60,634 nt of DNA from Woeseiaceae bacterium (GCA_030066655.1 JASJBE010000009.1:1-60634), one strand, 5' to 3'; shown: positions 8,270 through 17,283, counted from the first letter of the stretch. Made by a program: numbers and translations. Notes: generated from the sequence alone by a model not told the origin.

Positions 8270-8298
8270 ACGCTATGCGAAGTTGCGCACCATATCAA
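8270..8298 (-). promoter_or_regulatory. Candidate sigma-70 promoter for fdxA
   Basis: On the minus strand a -35 TTGATA (8293-8298) and a -10 TAGCGT (8270-8275) are separated by 17 bases, about 30 bases before the fdxA start. The -10 is weak, so this is tentative. Confidence 0.35.
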
Positions 8299-8350
8299 GA
8301 GTGGCAAACACGCCCGGCTCCACAACGCTAACTACGTAAACCTTCAAGCC

Positions 8351-10186
8351 TTGACCCAAAATCCCCAGTTAAAATCCATCGTCGTCCGCTTGGCCGGCGA
8401 CTCCGGCGACGGCATACAGCTCATGGGCTCGCAGTTCGCCGTATCCACGGCTCTGTCCGGCCGCGATTTCGCGACTTTCCCGGATTACCCGGCCGAGATC
8501 CGCGCGCCGGCGGGCACGACCTTCGGCGTATCGGCCTACCAGATCAACCTCGGCGATGACCCGATCACGACGCCCGGCGACTCGCCCGATGTGCTGGTCG
8601 CGTTCAACCCGGCGGCTTTGAAAGTGAGTCTGCCCATGCTGCACCCGGGTACGTTGATTATTGTTAACAACGACGGGTTTAGCGCACGAAACCTGGCCAA
8701 GGCGGGTTACGAAACCAGTCCGTTGGACGACGACTCGCTCAGCGAATACAGCGTCGTGGTCGCCGATATCGGTCGACTGAATCTCGAGGCCGTCGCCGAA
8801 TTCGGCCTGTCAAAAAGTGACGGCGGACAGTGCAAGAACTTCTGGGCACTGGGCCTGTTGTTCTGGATGTTCGACCGATCGCTGGACTCGGCCATCGGGT
8901 GGCTCGATCGACGGCTGAAAGATGCGCCGTCGATGCGAGACGCGAATGTGGCGGCGCTTCGGGCCGGGCATGCCTACGGCGAGACCAGCGAGTTGTCCGC
9001 GGTCGCAAAGGTTCGTGTCGGACAGGCGCAACTCAAGCCCGGTCGCTACCGCAGCATCACCGGCAGCGAGGCGATGGCGCTCGGCATCGCTGCTGCCGGG
9101 GAGCTCGCCGATCGGCAGGTGCTGTTCTGCTCCTATCCGATCACGCCGTCCTCGCCGCTGCTGCACCGTCTGGCGAAACTCGGCGAGCACGGCGTCGGGA
9201 CGTTCCAGGCCGAGGACGAGATTGCCGCAATCGGCGCCGCGATCGGCGCCTCCTACGGGGGCATGATCGGCGCAACGTCGAGCTCGGGACCTGGCATTGC
9301 CCTCAAGACGGAAGCGCTCGGCCTGGCGGTCAGCGCGGAGCTGCCCCTGCTGGTCGTCAACTGGCAGCGCGGCGGTCCGTCGACCGGGCTGCCGACAAAG
9401 ACAGAACAATCGGACCTGTACCAGGCGATTTACGGCCGCAACGGCGACACGCCGATTCCGGTTCTCGCCGCTGCGTCGGCCGGCGACTGTTTCGACACGG
9501 CGATCGAGGCGACGCGCATCGCGCTCAGGCACATGACCCCGGTCATCCTGCTGGCCGACGGCTACCTGTCGAACGCCGCGGAGCCCTGGCGGATTCCCGA
9601 GCTGTCGGACTACGCCCCGATTGATTCGCACGCGGTCGATGCGGGCGATGGTTCGGATCCGCAACGACTGGCCTTTGCGAGGGATGCATCGAGTCACGGC
9701 AGACCCTGGGTCACGCCGGGCATGCCCGACCTGGTGCATCGTATCGGCGGTCTCGAGAAAGACCTGGCCAGCGGCCACATCTCCTACGATCCGGATAATC
9801 ACCAGGCCATGACGGACCTTCGGCGCAGGAAGCTCGAATCTGTCGCAGACTTCATCCCGGATCAGACCATGGAGTTCGGTGACGATAGCGGCGACATCGT
9901 GCTGGTCGGCTGGGGCTCGACCCGGGGCCCGCTTTACCAGGCGGCGCGCCGAACCGGCACGAGCTTCATCCACATCCGATACCTGAACCCGCTGCCGAAA
10001 AACCTCGGCACACTTTTAAGCCGATTCAGGTCTGTCGTCGTGGCCGAAATGAACGACGGACAACTCAGTACCGTATTGCGAGACAAGCTCGGCCTACAGC
10101 CGACACCCCTGACCAAGGTGACGGGCCAGCCGTTCCTGATTTCCGAACTGATGAACGCCATCGAGCAGGAGAGATCGAAGCTATGA
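8351..10186 (+). CDS. korA: 2-oxoacid:ferredoxin oxidoreductase, fused gamma-alpha subunit
   Basis: A subunit of about 611 residues of an oxidoreductase that decarboxylates a 2-oxoacid (most likely 2-oxoglutarate) to acyl-CoA and reduces ferredoxin. The N-terminal gamma domain starts with Leu-Lys-Ser-Ile-Val-Val-Arg-Leu-Ala-Gly-Asp-Ser-Gly-Asp-Gly, and the POR_N alpha domain follows from about residue 230 (Gly-Ser-Glu-Ala-Met-Ala...Tyr-Pro-Ile-Thr-Pro-Ser-Ser-Pro). The start is uncertain. TTG 8351 gives Thr-Gln-Asn-Pro-Gln-Leu-Lys, like homologues, but has no clear ribosome site; in-frame ATGs at 8198, 8213 and 8240 would run into the fdxA region. Its stop overlaps korB by ATGA. Confidence 0.85.
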   Translation: MTQNPQLKSIVVRLAGDSGDGIQLMGSQFAVSTALSGRDFATFPDYPAEIRAPAGTTFGVSAYQINLGDDPITTPGDSPDVLVAFNPAALKVSLPMLHPGTLIIVNNDGFSARNLAKAGYETSPLDDDSLSEYSVVVADIGRLNLEAVAEFGLSKSDGGQCKNFWALGLLFWMFDRSLDSAIGWLDRRLKDAPSMRDANVAALRAGHAYGETSELSAVAKVRVGQAQLKPGRYRSITGSEAMALGIAAAGELADRQVLFCSYPITPSSPLLHRLAKLGEHGVGTFQAEDEIAAIGAAIGASYGGMIGATSSSGPGIALKTEALGLAVSAELPLLVVNWQRGGPSTGLPTKTEQSDLYQAIYGRNGDTPIPVLAAASAGDCFDTAIEATRIALRHMTPVILLADGYLSNAAEPWRIPELSDYAPIDSHAVDAGDGSDPQRLAFARDASSHGRPWVTPGMPDLVHRIGGLEKDLASGHISYDPDNHQAMTDLRRRKLESVADFIPDQTMEFGDDSGDIVLVGWGSTRGPLYQAARRTGTSFIHIRYLNPLPKNLGTLLSRFRSVVVAEMNDGQLSTVLRDKLGLQPTPLTKVTGQPFLISELMNAIEQERSKL

Positions 10187-11169
10187 GCAGCCCACTGACC
10201 GCAAAAGACTTCGCAAGCTCGCAGGAGATCCGCTGGTGCCCGGGTTGCGGCGACTACGCCATCCTGAAGTCTGTGACCAAGGCGCTGGCCGACGTCGGCG
10301 CCGAACCGGACAAGACCGCCTTTGTGTCCGGTATCGGCTGCGCGGCCCGCTTCCCCTACTACGTCAATACCTACGGTTTTCATACGATTCACGGACGAGC
10401 GCCCGCCATTGCCACCGGGCTCAAGCTCGCGAACCCCGAACTCGACGTCTGGGTCGCCACCGGTGACGGAGATGCGCTGTCGATCGGCGGCAACCACCTG
10501 ATCCACACGCTGCGGCGGAACGTGGGCCTGAAGATCCTGCTGTTCAATAACGAGGTGTACGGCCTGACGAAGGGCCAGTACTCACCGACCTCTCGGATCG
10601 GCACTCGCACGCCGTCGAGCCCGGACGGCTCATTCGACGAACCGGTCTCTGCCGGTCAGCTGGCGCTCGGTTGCGGTGGTCGGTTCTTTGCCCGCGCGAT
10701 CGACACCGACAAGACCGGGCTTGCGCATGTACTGGAGCAGGCGCACGCCTTCGACGGCACCGCGCTCACGGAGATCTACCAGAACTGTATCGTCTACAAC
10801 AAAGACGTCTACGCATCGTTTACGGACAGGAAGACGGCTGCCGAAACGCAGCTGCACTTACGCCACGGCGAGCCGATGTTATTCGGCAAGGACTCGGAAC
10901 ACGGCATCGCGTTCGACAACGAGCGCTATGCGCTGAAGATCGTCGATTCGAGTACGGCCCCCGACGATGTGCTCATTCACGATGAGACGAATGACGTCAT
11001 CGCGCGCCTGCTGATCGCGCTGGAAGCGCCGGTCGCGCTGGGTGTCATCTACCGCAATCCGGCGACCGCCTACGAGACGGCGTTCTACGCCCACCACCCG
11101 ACCGGCATGGCCCGACGGCGATCGGTTGCCGACGTCATCGCCGGGCCCAACAGCTGGCAGGTTGAGTAG
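10183..11169 (+). CDS. korB: 2-oxoacid:ferredoxin oxidoreductase beta subunit
   Basis: A 328-residue thiamine-diphosphate subunit partnering the fused gamma-alpha chain. It has Trp-Cys-Pro-Gly-Cys-Gly-Asp-Tyr near residue 18, Gly-Ile-Gly-Cys-Ala-Ala-Arg, and the ThDP/Mg motif Gly-Asp-Gly-Asp-Ala...Gly-Gly-Asn-His (about 93-105). The ATG overlaps the korA stop (ATGA at 10183), so the two are translationally coupled. The two-subunit architecture with fdxA next door matches KorAB-type enzymes that replace or supplement 2-oxoglutarate dehydrogenase in aerobes. The exact 2-oxoacid cannot be proven from sequence. Confidence 0.9.
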   Translation: MSSPLTAKDFASSQEIRWCPGCGDYAILKSVTKALADVGAEPDKTAFVSGIGCAARFPYYVNTYGFHTIHGRAPAIATGLKLANPELDVWVATGDGDALSIGGNHLIHTLRRNVGLKILLFNNEVYGLTKGQYSPTSRIGTRTPSSPDGSFDEPVSAGQLALGCGGRFFARAIDTDKTGLAHVLEQAHAFDGTALTEIYQNCIVYNKDVYASFTDRKTAAETQLHLRHGEPMLFGKDSEHGIAFDNERYALKIVDSSTAPDDVLIHDETNDVIARLLIALEAPVALGVIYRNPATAYETAFYAHHPTGMARRRSVADVIAGPNSWQVE

Positions 11170-11172
11170 CCT

Positions 11173-11991
11173 TTACTCGGGCAGCAGCGTGTAGTGGCGG
11201 TCGTCAACGACGGCCCGGCCATCTTCGACCAGCTTGATGAGGTGCGCGAGCAGAGAGCGCTCTGCCCAGCCATACAGGTGTTCGGGAACGTCCTGGTAAA
11301 CCACAGGCACCAGGTCAGCGGCCGTCGCATTCGGCTGCGTTGCCAGCGCGGCCTGCACCTTTGCTTCACGGGCGAGACGGTGATCGATGATCCAGTCGAT
11401 GACAGCCGTCGGGTCAGTGATGCGCTCGCCGTGGCCCGGCAGCAACGCGTCCGGGCGAAGGTCCCGTACCCGCGCGAGTGACGACAGATAGTCGCGCATG
11501 TTGCCGTCCGGCGGGTTGATGACGACGGTCGAACCGTCGGTAACGTGATCGCCGGTGACGATCGAGTTGCTGGCCTCGTGCAGGTAGCACAGGTGGTTGG
11601 ACGCATGCCCCGGCGTGTGTATTGCGACCAGTCGAAACTCGTCCGTCTCGAGGACGTCGCCGTCACCCAGCACGCGTGTTGGTGTGAACGTCTGGTCCTG
11701 GTGCGCCGTCGGCGGTGGTGGCATTCCGAGCAGCTCGGCTCCGCAGGCGTCGGCGAGGGCCCGCGCGGCCGGCGAGTGGTCCGGGTGAGTGTGCGTAACC
11801 AGCACCCAGTCAATCTGCGAGGCGAGCTTGCGGATGCGATCCATATGCTCGGGAATGACGGGGCCGGGATCGACGACTGCCACCGCGTCCTCTCCAAACA
11901 GGTAGGTGTTGGTGCCGGGCCCGGTCATCATCGACGGGTTGGGCGCCAGCACACGGCGCACGCCCGCTGACAGCTGCACGACCGTTTTCAT
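11173..11991 (-). CDS. MBL-fold metallo-hydrolase, LACTB2-like
   Basis: A 272-residue metallo-beta-lactamase-fold protein. ATG 11991 (Met-Lys-Thr-Val-Val-Gln-Leu) is chosen because it overlaps the NUDIX stop by 4 bases and homology starts there. The metal motif Thr-His-Thr-His-Pro-Asp-His is near residues 77-83, with a later His (His-Thr-Pro-Gly-His) and Asp (Val-Thr-Gly-Asp-His-Val). The C-terminal 90 residues form the winged-helix-like extension found in LACTB2-type proteins, some of which are endoribonucleases. It is the last gene of a leftward operon and ends 4 bases from the convergent korB stop. Confidence 0.8.
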   Translation of the reverse strand: MKTVVQLSAGVRRVLAPNPSMMTGPGTNTYLFGEDAVAVVDPGPVIPEHMDRIRKLASQIDWVLVTHTHPDHSPAARALADACGAELLGMPPPPTAHQDQTFTPTRVLGDGDVLETDEFRLVAIHTPGHASNHLCYLHEASNSIVTGDHVTDGSTVVINPPDGNMRDYLSSLARVRDLRPDALLPGHGERITDPTAVIDWIIDHRLAREAKVQAALATQPNATAADLVPVVYQDVPEHLYGWAERSLLAHLIKLVEDGRAVVDDRHYTLLPE

Positions 11992-12737
11992 GCCTGCTGG
12001 CCGCCTCGCGCCACGGCCTCGAGAACGGCGCGCTCCTCCGGTAACTCCGGAAAGATGCACGGCACGCCCCGGTTCGCCTGGCAGCGAGCCCACTGCATCA
12101 GGGCCTGGATAGTCTTGTGGCCGGCGAGTCCCTGCAATGTAATCCGCGTCGGGAAGTGCAGCTCGATCCGGCCCTCGTCGGCTAGCTCGAGCGCGTGGCG
12201 AGCACTGAGCCAGCGACAATCGAGCACTTCACCGCCACAGGCTTCTGGCTCGGTGCGGCCTTCATACTCGGCGATGAAGAAACGTGTGGAATATCGCTTT
12301 GGCAACGTTCTAGGCGTTATCCAGTAGCTGACGTAGCACAGCGCGGACAGCGACAGTTTGATGTCTCGCTCCGCGACGACCTCGGCCCACGGCCGGCCGC
12401 CATCGAGCAGGCTGGAACGCAGCGCCGGGGCATCGGGCGTCTCGTCATCGGCAAGCAGAATTCCCGTCTCCTCGAACAGTTCGCGAATCGCGGCGGAGTA
12501 ATACGCCAGCCCTCCGGCATCGACAGCCAGCGTTTCGTTGGCTGCTTCCGCACTCAGCGCGCCACAGCGCGCCGCCGCGGCCTCATCGTCTGCATCCAGC
12601 ACGCCGCCCGGGAAGACCCATGCACCACCGAAGGACGACGATGCGTGGCGCTTGACCATCAGCAGCTCCGGCTCGTTCTCGGTGGCCCTGGCCAGTATCA
12701 CCGTGGACGACGGCCTGGCTTCAGCGGTGTCACTCAT
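11988..12737 (-). CDS. NUDIX hydrolase
   Basis: A 249-residue NUDIX protein expected to hydrolyse a nucleoside diphosphate linked to another group. It has Phe-Pro-Gly-Gly-Val-Leu-Asp early and the core Arg-Glu-Leu-Phe-Glu-Glu-Thr-Gly-Ile-Leu near residues 88-97. The Nudix box is interrupted: about 30 residues separate the Gly-Gly from the REx2EE part, as in the NUDT7/NUDT19 type. It overlaps the upstream SRPBCC gene by 8 bases and the downstream MBL gene by 4, so translational coupling is likely. The substrate is unknown; CoA derivatives are a family-based possibility. Confidence 0.82.
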   Translation of the reverse strand: MSDTAEARPSSTVILARATENEPELLMVKRHASSSFGGAWVFPGGVLDADDEAAAARCGALSAEAANETLAVDAGGLAYYSAAIRELFEETGILLADDETPDAPALRSSLLDGGRPWAEVVAERDIKLSLSALCYVSYWITPRTLPKRYSTRFFIAEYEGRTEPEACGGEVLDCRWLSARHALELADEGRIELHFPTRITLQGLAGHKTIQALMQWARCQANRGVPCIFPELPEERAVLEAVARGGQQA

Positions 12738-13269
12738 CGGGCGACGGTGATCCGGTCTCGACGAACCTGGCCAGTCGCTTCAACGCCTCCCCGATGACGC
12801 GATCAACCGGTCCGGACAGTTCCTGCATGCCGTTCTTTGCATAGCCGCCAACCGCGTAGGTAAAGCGGACGCGCGTACCACCGTCGATCGCTTCGAATTC
12901 CCACGTCATGTTGCCATCGACGCCCATGACGCCGAGCGGACCCAGGCCTCCGGTCATTCTGAGCAGGCTTTGCGGGCTGACTGCCGTCACGGTCAGGTGC
13001 ACGATGCCCGCATCATCGCCCAGAGACTCACAAAAACAGCCCTGCGGCCAGGCCTCGATCGACATCCGGGACGCGTCTCCCGACAAGGTGTGATCGGGAT
13101 CCCACCACGCGGCGACTTGCCGGATGGCGGCGATCCACGTTTCTGTTGGCGTCGCGGCAATCACGACCTGGTTAACGCTCGTGAATCCGTTGTCGGCCGA
13201 ATCGGTCACGTCGGCATGGGCCGGCAGCGCAGCTAAGGCAAGCAGGGAAAGGAAGATCAGGTGGCGCAC
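12730..13269 (-). CDS. Exported SRPBCC/START-like protein
   Basis: A 179-residue protein with an N-terminal Sec signal (Met-Arg-His, Leu-rich core, cleavage after Ala-His-Ala near residue 19), followed by a SRPBCC (AHSA1/START-like) fold with Thr-Pro-Thr-Glu-Thr-Trp and Ala-Ala-Trp-Trp-Asp-Pro-Asp-His. Periplasmic SRPBCC proteins usually bind a hydrophobic ligand; here no ligand can be named. It overlaps the NUDIX gene by 8 bases and lies 45 bases downstream of a 24-codon membrane peptide gene. Confidence 0.75.
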   Translation of the reverse strand: MRHLIFLSLLALAALPAHADVTDSADNGFTSVNQVVIAATPTETWIAAIRQVAAWWDPDHTLSGDASRMSIEAWPQGCFCESLGDDAGIVHLTVTAVSPQSLLRMTGGLGPLGVMGVDGNMTWEFEAIDGGTRVRFTYAVGGYAKNGMQELSGPVDRVIGEALKRLARFVETGSPSPDE

Positions 13270-13314
13270 GGTTACCCCGGGTTGGCGTCTCCTGTCACTT
13301 TATCAGGTTGCCGT

Positions 13315-13389
13315 TTAGAATAGCGACAGATACAGAAACAAGGCGCTGATCAACGCGGCACCGAAATACAGTCGTCTGAACACACTCAT
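13315..13389 (-). CDS. Putative 24-residue single-span membrane peptide
   Basis: A short open frame that begins ATG 13389 with an excellent ribosome site (AGGAG, 6 bases before the ATG) and ends TAA 13315-13317. The product starts Met-Ser-Val-Phe-Arg-Arg-Leu-Tyr-Phe and continues as an uninterrupted hydrophobic stretch (Gly, Ala, Leu, Ile, Phe) to the C-terminus, so it would form one membrane helix with a positive N-terminus. It lies just upstream of the SRPBCC-NUDIX-MBL genes on the same strand and may be their first cistron. The evidence is the ribosome site, composition and position; no homologue was recognised. Confidence 0.5.
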   Translation of the reverse strand: MSVFRRLYFGAALISALFLYLSLF

Positions 13390-13486
13390 CTTTGTCTCCT
13401 GATTCATGGCTTCAGTGTGCGGGTGGCTGCCTTAACGCAAGCTGAAGACGCATTGAAGTCGGAGATTCCGGCGCAATCATTACCCG

Positions 13487-14317
13487 ATGGCTACAGACGC
13501 GCAGAGACTACAATCCTTTATTGAGCGACACGGGCCGGTCGCAATGCTGGGCGGTGCCGGCGTCAGCACCGCGTCCGGCATCCCTGACTACAGGGATGAG
13601 GACGGCAACTGGAAAAATGCCCAGCCCGTTCAATACGGTGACTTTGTCGGCAACGTGTCGACGCGGCAGCGTTACTGGGCCAGGAGCTACGCCGGATGGA
13701 AGCGGATCGCGACAGCGGCGCCGAATGAGGCCCACCGGGCGCTCGCCTCTCTCGAACGCCGCGGCCACATCGACACACTGATTACGCAGAACGTGGACTG
13801 CCTGCATCAGCGGGCGGGCAGCGAGCGCGTCGTTGACCTGCACGGCCGGCTCGACCGCGTCATCTGCCTGGACTGCAAGACGCCGATGTCGCGCGAGCGC
13901 TGGCAGCGGGAGCTGGCCGCGGCGAACCCGGATTGGGACGCCAGCGTCGATTACTACAAGCCCGATGGCGACGCGCAGCTGAGCCAGGCCGACATCGAGC
14001 AGTTCAGCGTGCCCGAATGCTCTGCCTGTGGCGGCAGAATGAAGCCCGACGTCGTGTTTTTCGGGGAGAACGTACCGAAGGAACGCGTCCGCGAGGCGAT
14101 GGACAGTATCGAGAGAACGACGGCGCTGGTGGTTGTCGGATCATCGCTGATGGTTTTCTCGGGCTATCGTTTCGCCCGGCGCGCCAGCGAGCTTGGGAAA
14201 CCGATCTGCATCCTGAATCGCGGCAGGACGCGCGCTGACGATCTCGCGACGCTGAAGATCGAGACTGACATCGGGCGCACACTGAGCGCGCTGGACAGCG
14301 ACCTGAGCAATGCATGA
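13487..14317 (+). CDS. Class II (SIRT4-like) NAD-dependent protein deacylase
   Basis: A 276-residue sirtuin that should remove acyl groups from lysines using NAD+. The NAD site reads Gly-Ala-Gly-Val-Ser-Thr-Ala-Ser-Gly-Ile-Pro-Asp-Tyr-Arg (23-36), then Thr-Gln-Asn-Val-Asp (100-104) and catalytic His119 (Asp-Leu-His-Gly). The structural zinc cysteines are C127, C130, C178 and C181, with a long insert between the pairs, a class II feature. The body resembles SIRT4-type bacterial proteins more than CobB. It overlaps the rhomboid gene by 8 bases. Confidence 0.9.
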   Translation: MATDAQRLQSFIERHGPVAMLGGAGVSTASGIPDYRDEDGNWKNAQPVQYGDFVGNVSTRQRYWARSYAGWKRIATAAPNEAHRALASLERRGHIDTLITQNVDCLHQRAGSERVVDLHGRLDRVICLDCKTPMSRERWQRELAAANPDWDASVDYYKPDGDAQLSQADIEQFSVPECSACGGRMKPDVVFFGENVPKERVREAMDSIERTTALVVVGSSLMVFSGYRFARRASELGKPICILNRGRTRADDLATLKIETDIGRTLSALDSDLSNA

Positions 14318-15188
14318 AGACCTCCGCGTGGTCTTTGAGAGCAGGAACCGCAGAGCCTGCGCAGATCGATCGCTCGTCCTGAGCGCGGCTGGAATCCCAC
14401 ACCAGGTCGTTAATGACGACGGCGGTTCTGCCATCGTGGTTCCCGCCGAGATGTCGGGACGGGCGGCCGAAGAGTTGCGACTGTACGACGAGGAAAACCC
14501 GCCGCAGCGACCGAAGCCCGCCGTCAACCTCGAGACCATGGACCCGGTGCCGGGCGTCGTCGCGTATCTGCTCGTTATCGTCGGCGTCGCCTGGCTGGAT
14601 GCCGCCGGCGCATTCGGTGAGATCTGGCGCAACGTCGGGCGCATCGACGGCGAGCTTTACCGCGACGGTGAATGGTGGCGGGCCGTTACGGCGCTGACGC
14701 TGCACGGCGGCCTGCAACACCTCGCGGGGAACATCGTCTTCGGCGCGCTGTTCGGTACGTTCGCCGGCCGCTTCGTCGGTTCGGGTGTTGCATGGTTGAC
14801 CATCCTGTTATGCGCGGCACTCGGCAACAGTATGAACACGCTGCTCCTGGAGGCAACGCATCGTTCGATCGGCGCATCTACGGCCGTGTTTGCAGCGCTC
14901 GGGCTTGCGTCGGGTTTCGCCTGGCGCGCACGCGTGTTTCGCGATGAGCGATGGACCTATCGCGTCGGTCCGATCGTCGGTGGGCTGGCGCTGCTGGCAT
15001 TCACCGGAACCGGAGACAGCAACACCGATATCGGTGCGCACCTGATGGGCTTTGTCGCGGGATTCGGTGGCGGCGTGTACCTGACCCGATTGAGGAAGCG
15101 CCTGCACAGCGACGACCTGCAGCGAGGCGCCGGGGCTTTAGCCATCGGGATCATCACGCTGTGCTGGATAATCGCGCTCTCGTCCTGA
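14310..15188 (+). CDS. Rhomboid-family intramembrane serine protease
   Basis: A 292-residue protein with a cytoplasmic N-terminal domain of about 80 residues (DUF2007-like fold possible), then a rhomboid core of six or seven helices. Catalytic residues are visible: His132/His137 and Asn141 in the His-Gly-Gly-Leu-Gln-His-Leu-Ala-Gly-Asn segment, Ser190 in Gly-Ala-Ser-Thr, and His244 in Gly-Ala-His-Leu-Met-Gly. It is translationally coupled to the sirtuin gene. The substrate is unknown. Confidence 0.88.
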   Translation: MHEDLRVVFESRNRRACADRSLVLSAAGIPHQVVNDDGGSAIVVPAEMSGRAAEELRLYDEENPPQRPKPAVNLETMDPVPGVVAYLLVIVGVAWLDAAGAFGEIWRNVGRIDGELYRDGEWWRAVTALTLHGGLQHLAGNIVFGALFGTFAGRFVGSGVAWLTILLCAALGNSMNTLLLEATHRSIGASTAVFAALGLASGFAWRARVFRDERWTYRVGPIVGGLALLAFTGTGDSNTDIGAHLMGFVAGFGGGVYLTRLRKRLHSDDLQRGAGALAIGIITLCWIIALSS

Positions 15189-15241
15189 CATTCCCGTGAC
15201 TTCAGGTAGAATCGCTGCCGGAGTCACTCGACAGTCTGCGC

Positions 15242-16360
15242 ATGAAGAAAGTTCTACTGTTCCTGTTACTGCTGGGCGTGGTGCTGGCCGCGGTGTTGCG
15301 TGTCCGCTACGGCGGCGGCGAGCCGTTTGTCGCCAGGACCTCGACGCCACTGCTCGATGCCTCGAGCGTCGAACTCGTTCTGAGCTATCCGGAACCCATC
15401 GGCAACGTGGCGGTGAACCGCGACGGTCGGCTGTTTTTCACGGTGCATCCGGAGAGTCGCCCGTCCGGCAATAAACTGCTCGAGTACGTCGAAGGGGCCG
15501 CGGTGCCGTTCCCCGACAACACCGCGCAGCAGCAGCTCTTCGACACGGTACTCGGCGTGGTTGTCGATTCGAACAACCGGCTGTGGACGATCGATCACGG
15601 GAATCACGGCCTCAGGGTGCCGCGAATCGTCGGCATCGACCTGGAGAACGACGAAATACTGCGCAATCAGCCTCTCGACGAGTCGATCGCGCCGAAAGGA
15701 TCGTTCCTGCAGGACCTGCAGGTCAGCCGTGACGGCAAGACCATCGTGATCGCCGACGCGAGCTTCTGGCGCAAACGCCCGGCGATCGTCGTTTATGACG
15801 TCAAGACGGGTGAAGCAAGACGCGTACTGGAGGGCGACGTGTCAGTCTCCGGCGAGAACTACACGATCACCAGCGAGGGCCGGACGATGAGCTTTCTGGG
15901 CGGGCTGTTGAGCCTTCGCGGCGGCATAGACGGCATCGCACTGGACGATGAGTGGCTCTATTACGGCGCGCTCAGCGGCGCATCGCTGTACCGCGTAAAG
16001 CTTGAAGATCTTCGCAACAGGTCCCTGCCGGACTCCCAGCTCGCGGCCCGGGTCGAGCGCGTCAGCGACAAGCCATTGAGCGACGGCATGAGCATAGACC
16101 TCGACGGTCAGGTCTACGTGACCGACGTCGAAAACAACGCGGTGTTCGTCGTCGACCGGGACAAGCGCCTGAAAACACTGGTGCAGGACGAGCGCATTCG
16201 CTGGCCGGACGCGCTGTCGTTCGGCCCGGATGGCTGGTTGTACGTTGCCGACAGCGCGCTGTCGGAAGTAGTGTTTCGCTCACACGGACACATGCAGGCC
16301 AACCAGCCCTACAGCATATTCAGGCTTCGCCCCGGCGCAGAGGGTGTCCCCGGCCAGTAA
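15242..16360 (+). CDS. Major royal jelly protein/yellow-family (SMP-30-like) exported protein
   Basis: A 372-residue protein with an N-terminal hydrophobic anchor or signal (residues 4-20) and a six-bladed beta-propeller of the MRJP/yellow type (Leu-Trp-Thr-Ile-Asp-His-Gly-Asn, Gly-Ile-Ala-Leu-Asp, Asp-Gly-Met-Ser-Ile-Asp, Ala-Asp-Ser-Ala-Leu). Bacterial members are often called L-dopachrome tautomerase-related, but the activity is not established. It lies between the rhomboid gene and a transporter gene with only short gaps. Confidence 0.78.
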   Translation: MKKVLLFLLLLGVVLAAVLRVRYGGGEPFVARTSTPLLDASSVELVLSYPEPIGNVAVNRDGRLFFTVHPESRPSGNKLLEYVEGAAVPFPDNTAQQQLFDTVLGVVVDSNNRLWTIDHGNHGLRVPRIVGIDLENDEILRNQPLDESIAPKGSFLQDLQVSRDGKTIVIADASFWRKRPAIVVYDVKTGEARRVLEGDVSVSGENYTITSEGRTMSFLGGLLSLRGGIDGIALDDEWLYYGALSGASLYRVKLEDLRNRSLPDSQLAARVERVSDKPLSDGMSIDLDGQVYVTDVENNAVFVVDRDKRLKTLVQDERIRWPDALSFGPDGWLYVADSALSEVVFRSHGHMQANQPYSIFRLRPGAEGVPGQ

Positions 16361-16388
16361 GCCGGCCCACAATTAACAAGCTCAGCCG

Positions 16389-17282
16389 ATGAGGGACGTG
16401 TTTCTGTTTGCCACCCTCGTGCTGATCTGGGGATCCACGTTCGCCGCGATCCCGTTCCAGCTCGGGGTTGTCGCGGTCGAATGGTCAGTGGCTTACCGGT
16501 TCGGCATCGCAGCTGTCGCCCTCGCCCTGTACGCCGTGCTGTCCGGTCGATCCCTGCTGCTGCCGCGGGCATCCCTCCCTTTCGTTTTTCTGCAGGGCAT
16601 CCTGCTATTCTCCCTGAACTACTTCCTTGTTTACTACGCCAGCGCCTACATCACGACCGGGCTCATCGCTGTGCTGTTCAGCCTGATCATCCTGTCGAAC
16701 GCGGGGTTCGAGCGGCTGTTCTTCAATACGAGGATCGACGCAAGATTCGTCGTGGCCGCCGCGCTCGGCGTGACGGGGATCGCGTGCGTCTTCTGGCCAG
16801 AGGTCAGCGAACTGAGCTTCGAGGACACGGCCATACTCGGCATTGCGCTGACCATGGGCTCTGTCTTGAGCGCGTCACTCGGCAACATGACCGCGACGCT
16901 CAACACACGCCGACAATTGCCCGTCGTCGCGCTGAACACCTACGCGATGGGCTTCGCAACGGTATTCAGCAGCGTCGTGGCGCTGGTGCTTGGGCGGCCG
17001 TTGGGCTTCTCGCTGGACGTGGGCTACGTGCTGTCGCTCGCTTACCTGTCCGTTTTCGGCTCGGCCGTCGCATTCGGCTGCTATCTCGCGCTCATCCGCA
17101 GCATCGGGCCATCTCGGGCCGCCTACAGCTCCGTCTTGTTCCCAATCGTGGCATTGTTCCTGTCGACCTTGATTGAAGACTACGAATGGACGACGATTGC
17201 GGCCGTGGGGGTAGCACTCGCCCTGCTGGGCAACTACGTACTTCTCAGCAAACCAAGAAAAACGAAAGAGGATGGTCAATAA
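16389..17282 (+). CDS. EamA-family (DMT) transporter
   Basis: A 297-residue inner-membrane protein with ten predicted helices arranged as two EamA repeats (Trp-Gly-Ser-Thr-Phe-Ala-Ala-Ile-Pro near residue 14 is the typical entry to repeat 1). Members export or import small metabolites; no substrate can be assigned. It is one base from the mscS start chosen here, or overlaps it by 11 bases if the earlier start is used. Confidence 0.88.
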   Translation: MRDVFLFATLVLIWGSTFAAIPFQLGVVAVEWSVAYRFGIAAVALALYAVLSGRSLLLPRASLPFVFLQGILLFSLNYFLVYYASAYITTGLIAVLFSLIILSNAGFERLFFNTRIDARFVVAAALGVTGIACVFWPEVSELSFEDTAILGIALTMGSVLSASLGNMTATLNTRRQLPVVALNTYAMGFATVFSSVVALVLGRPLGFSLDVGYVLSLAYLSVFGSAVAFGCYLALIRSIGPSRAAYSSVLFPIVALFLSTLIEDYEWTTIAAVGVALALLGNYVLLSKPRKTKEDGQ

Positions 17283-17283
17283 A

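Noticed and set aside
8810..9973. 387-codon minus-strand frame inside korA
   Set aside because: Antisense shadow of a strongly conserved gene; no domain or ribosome site.
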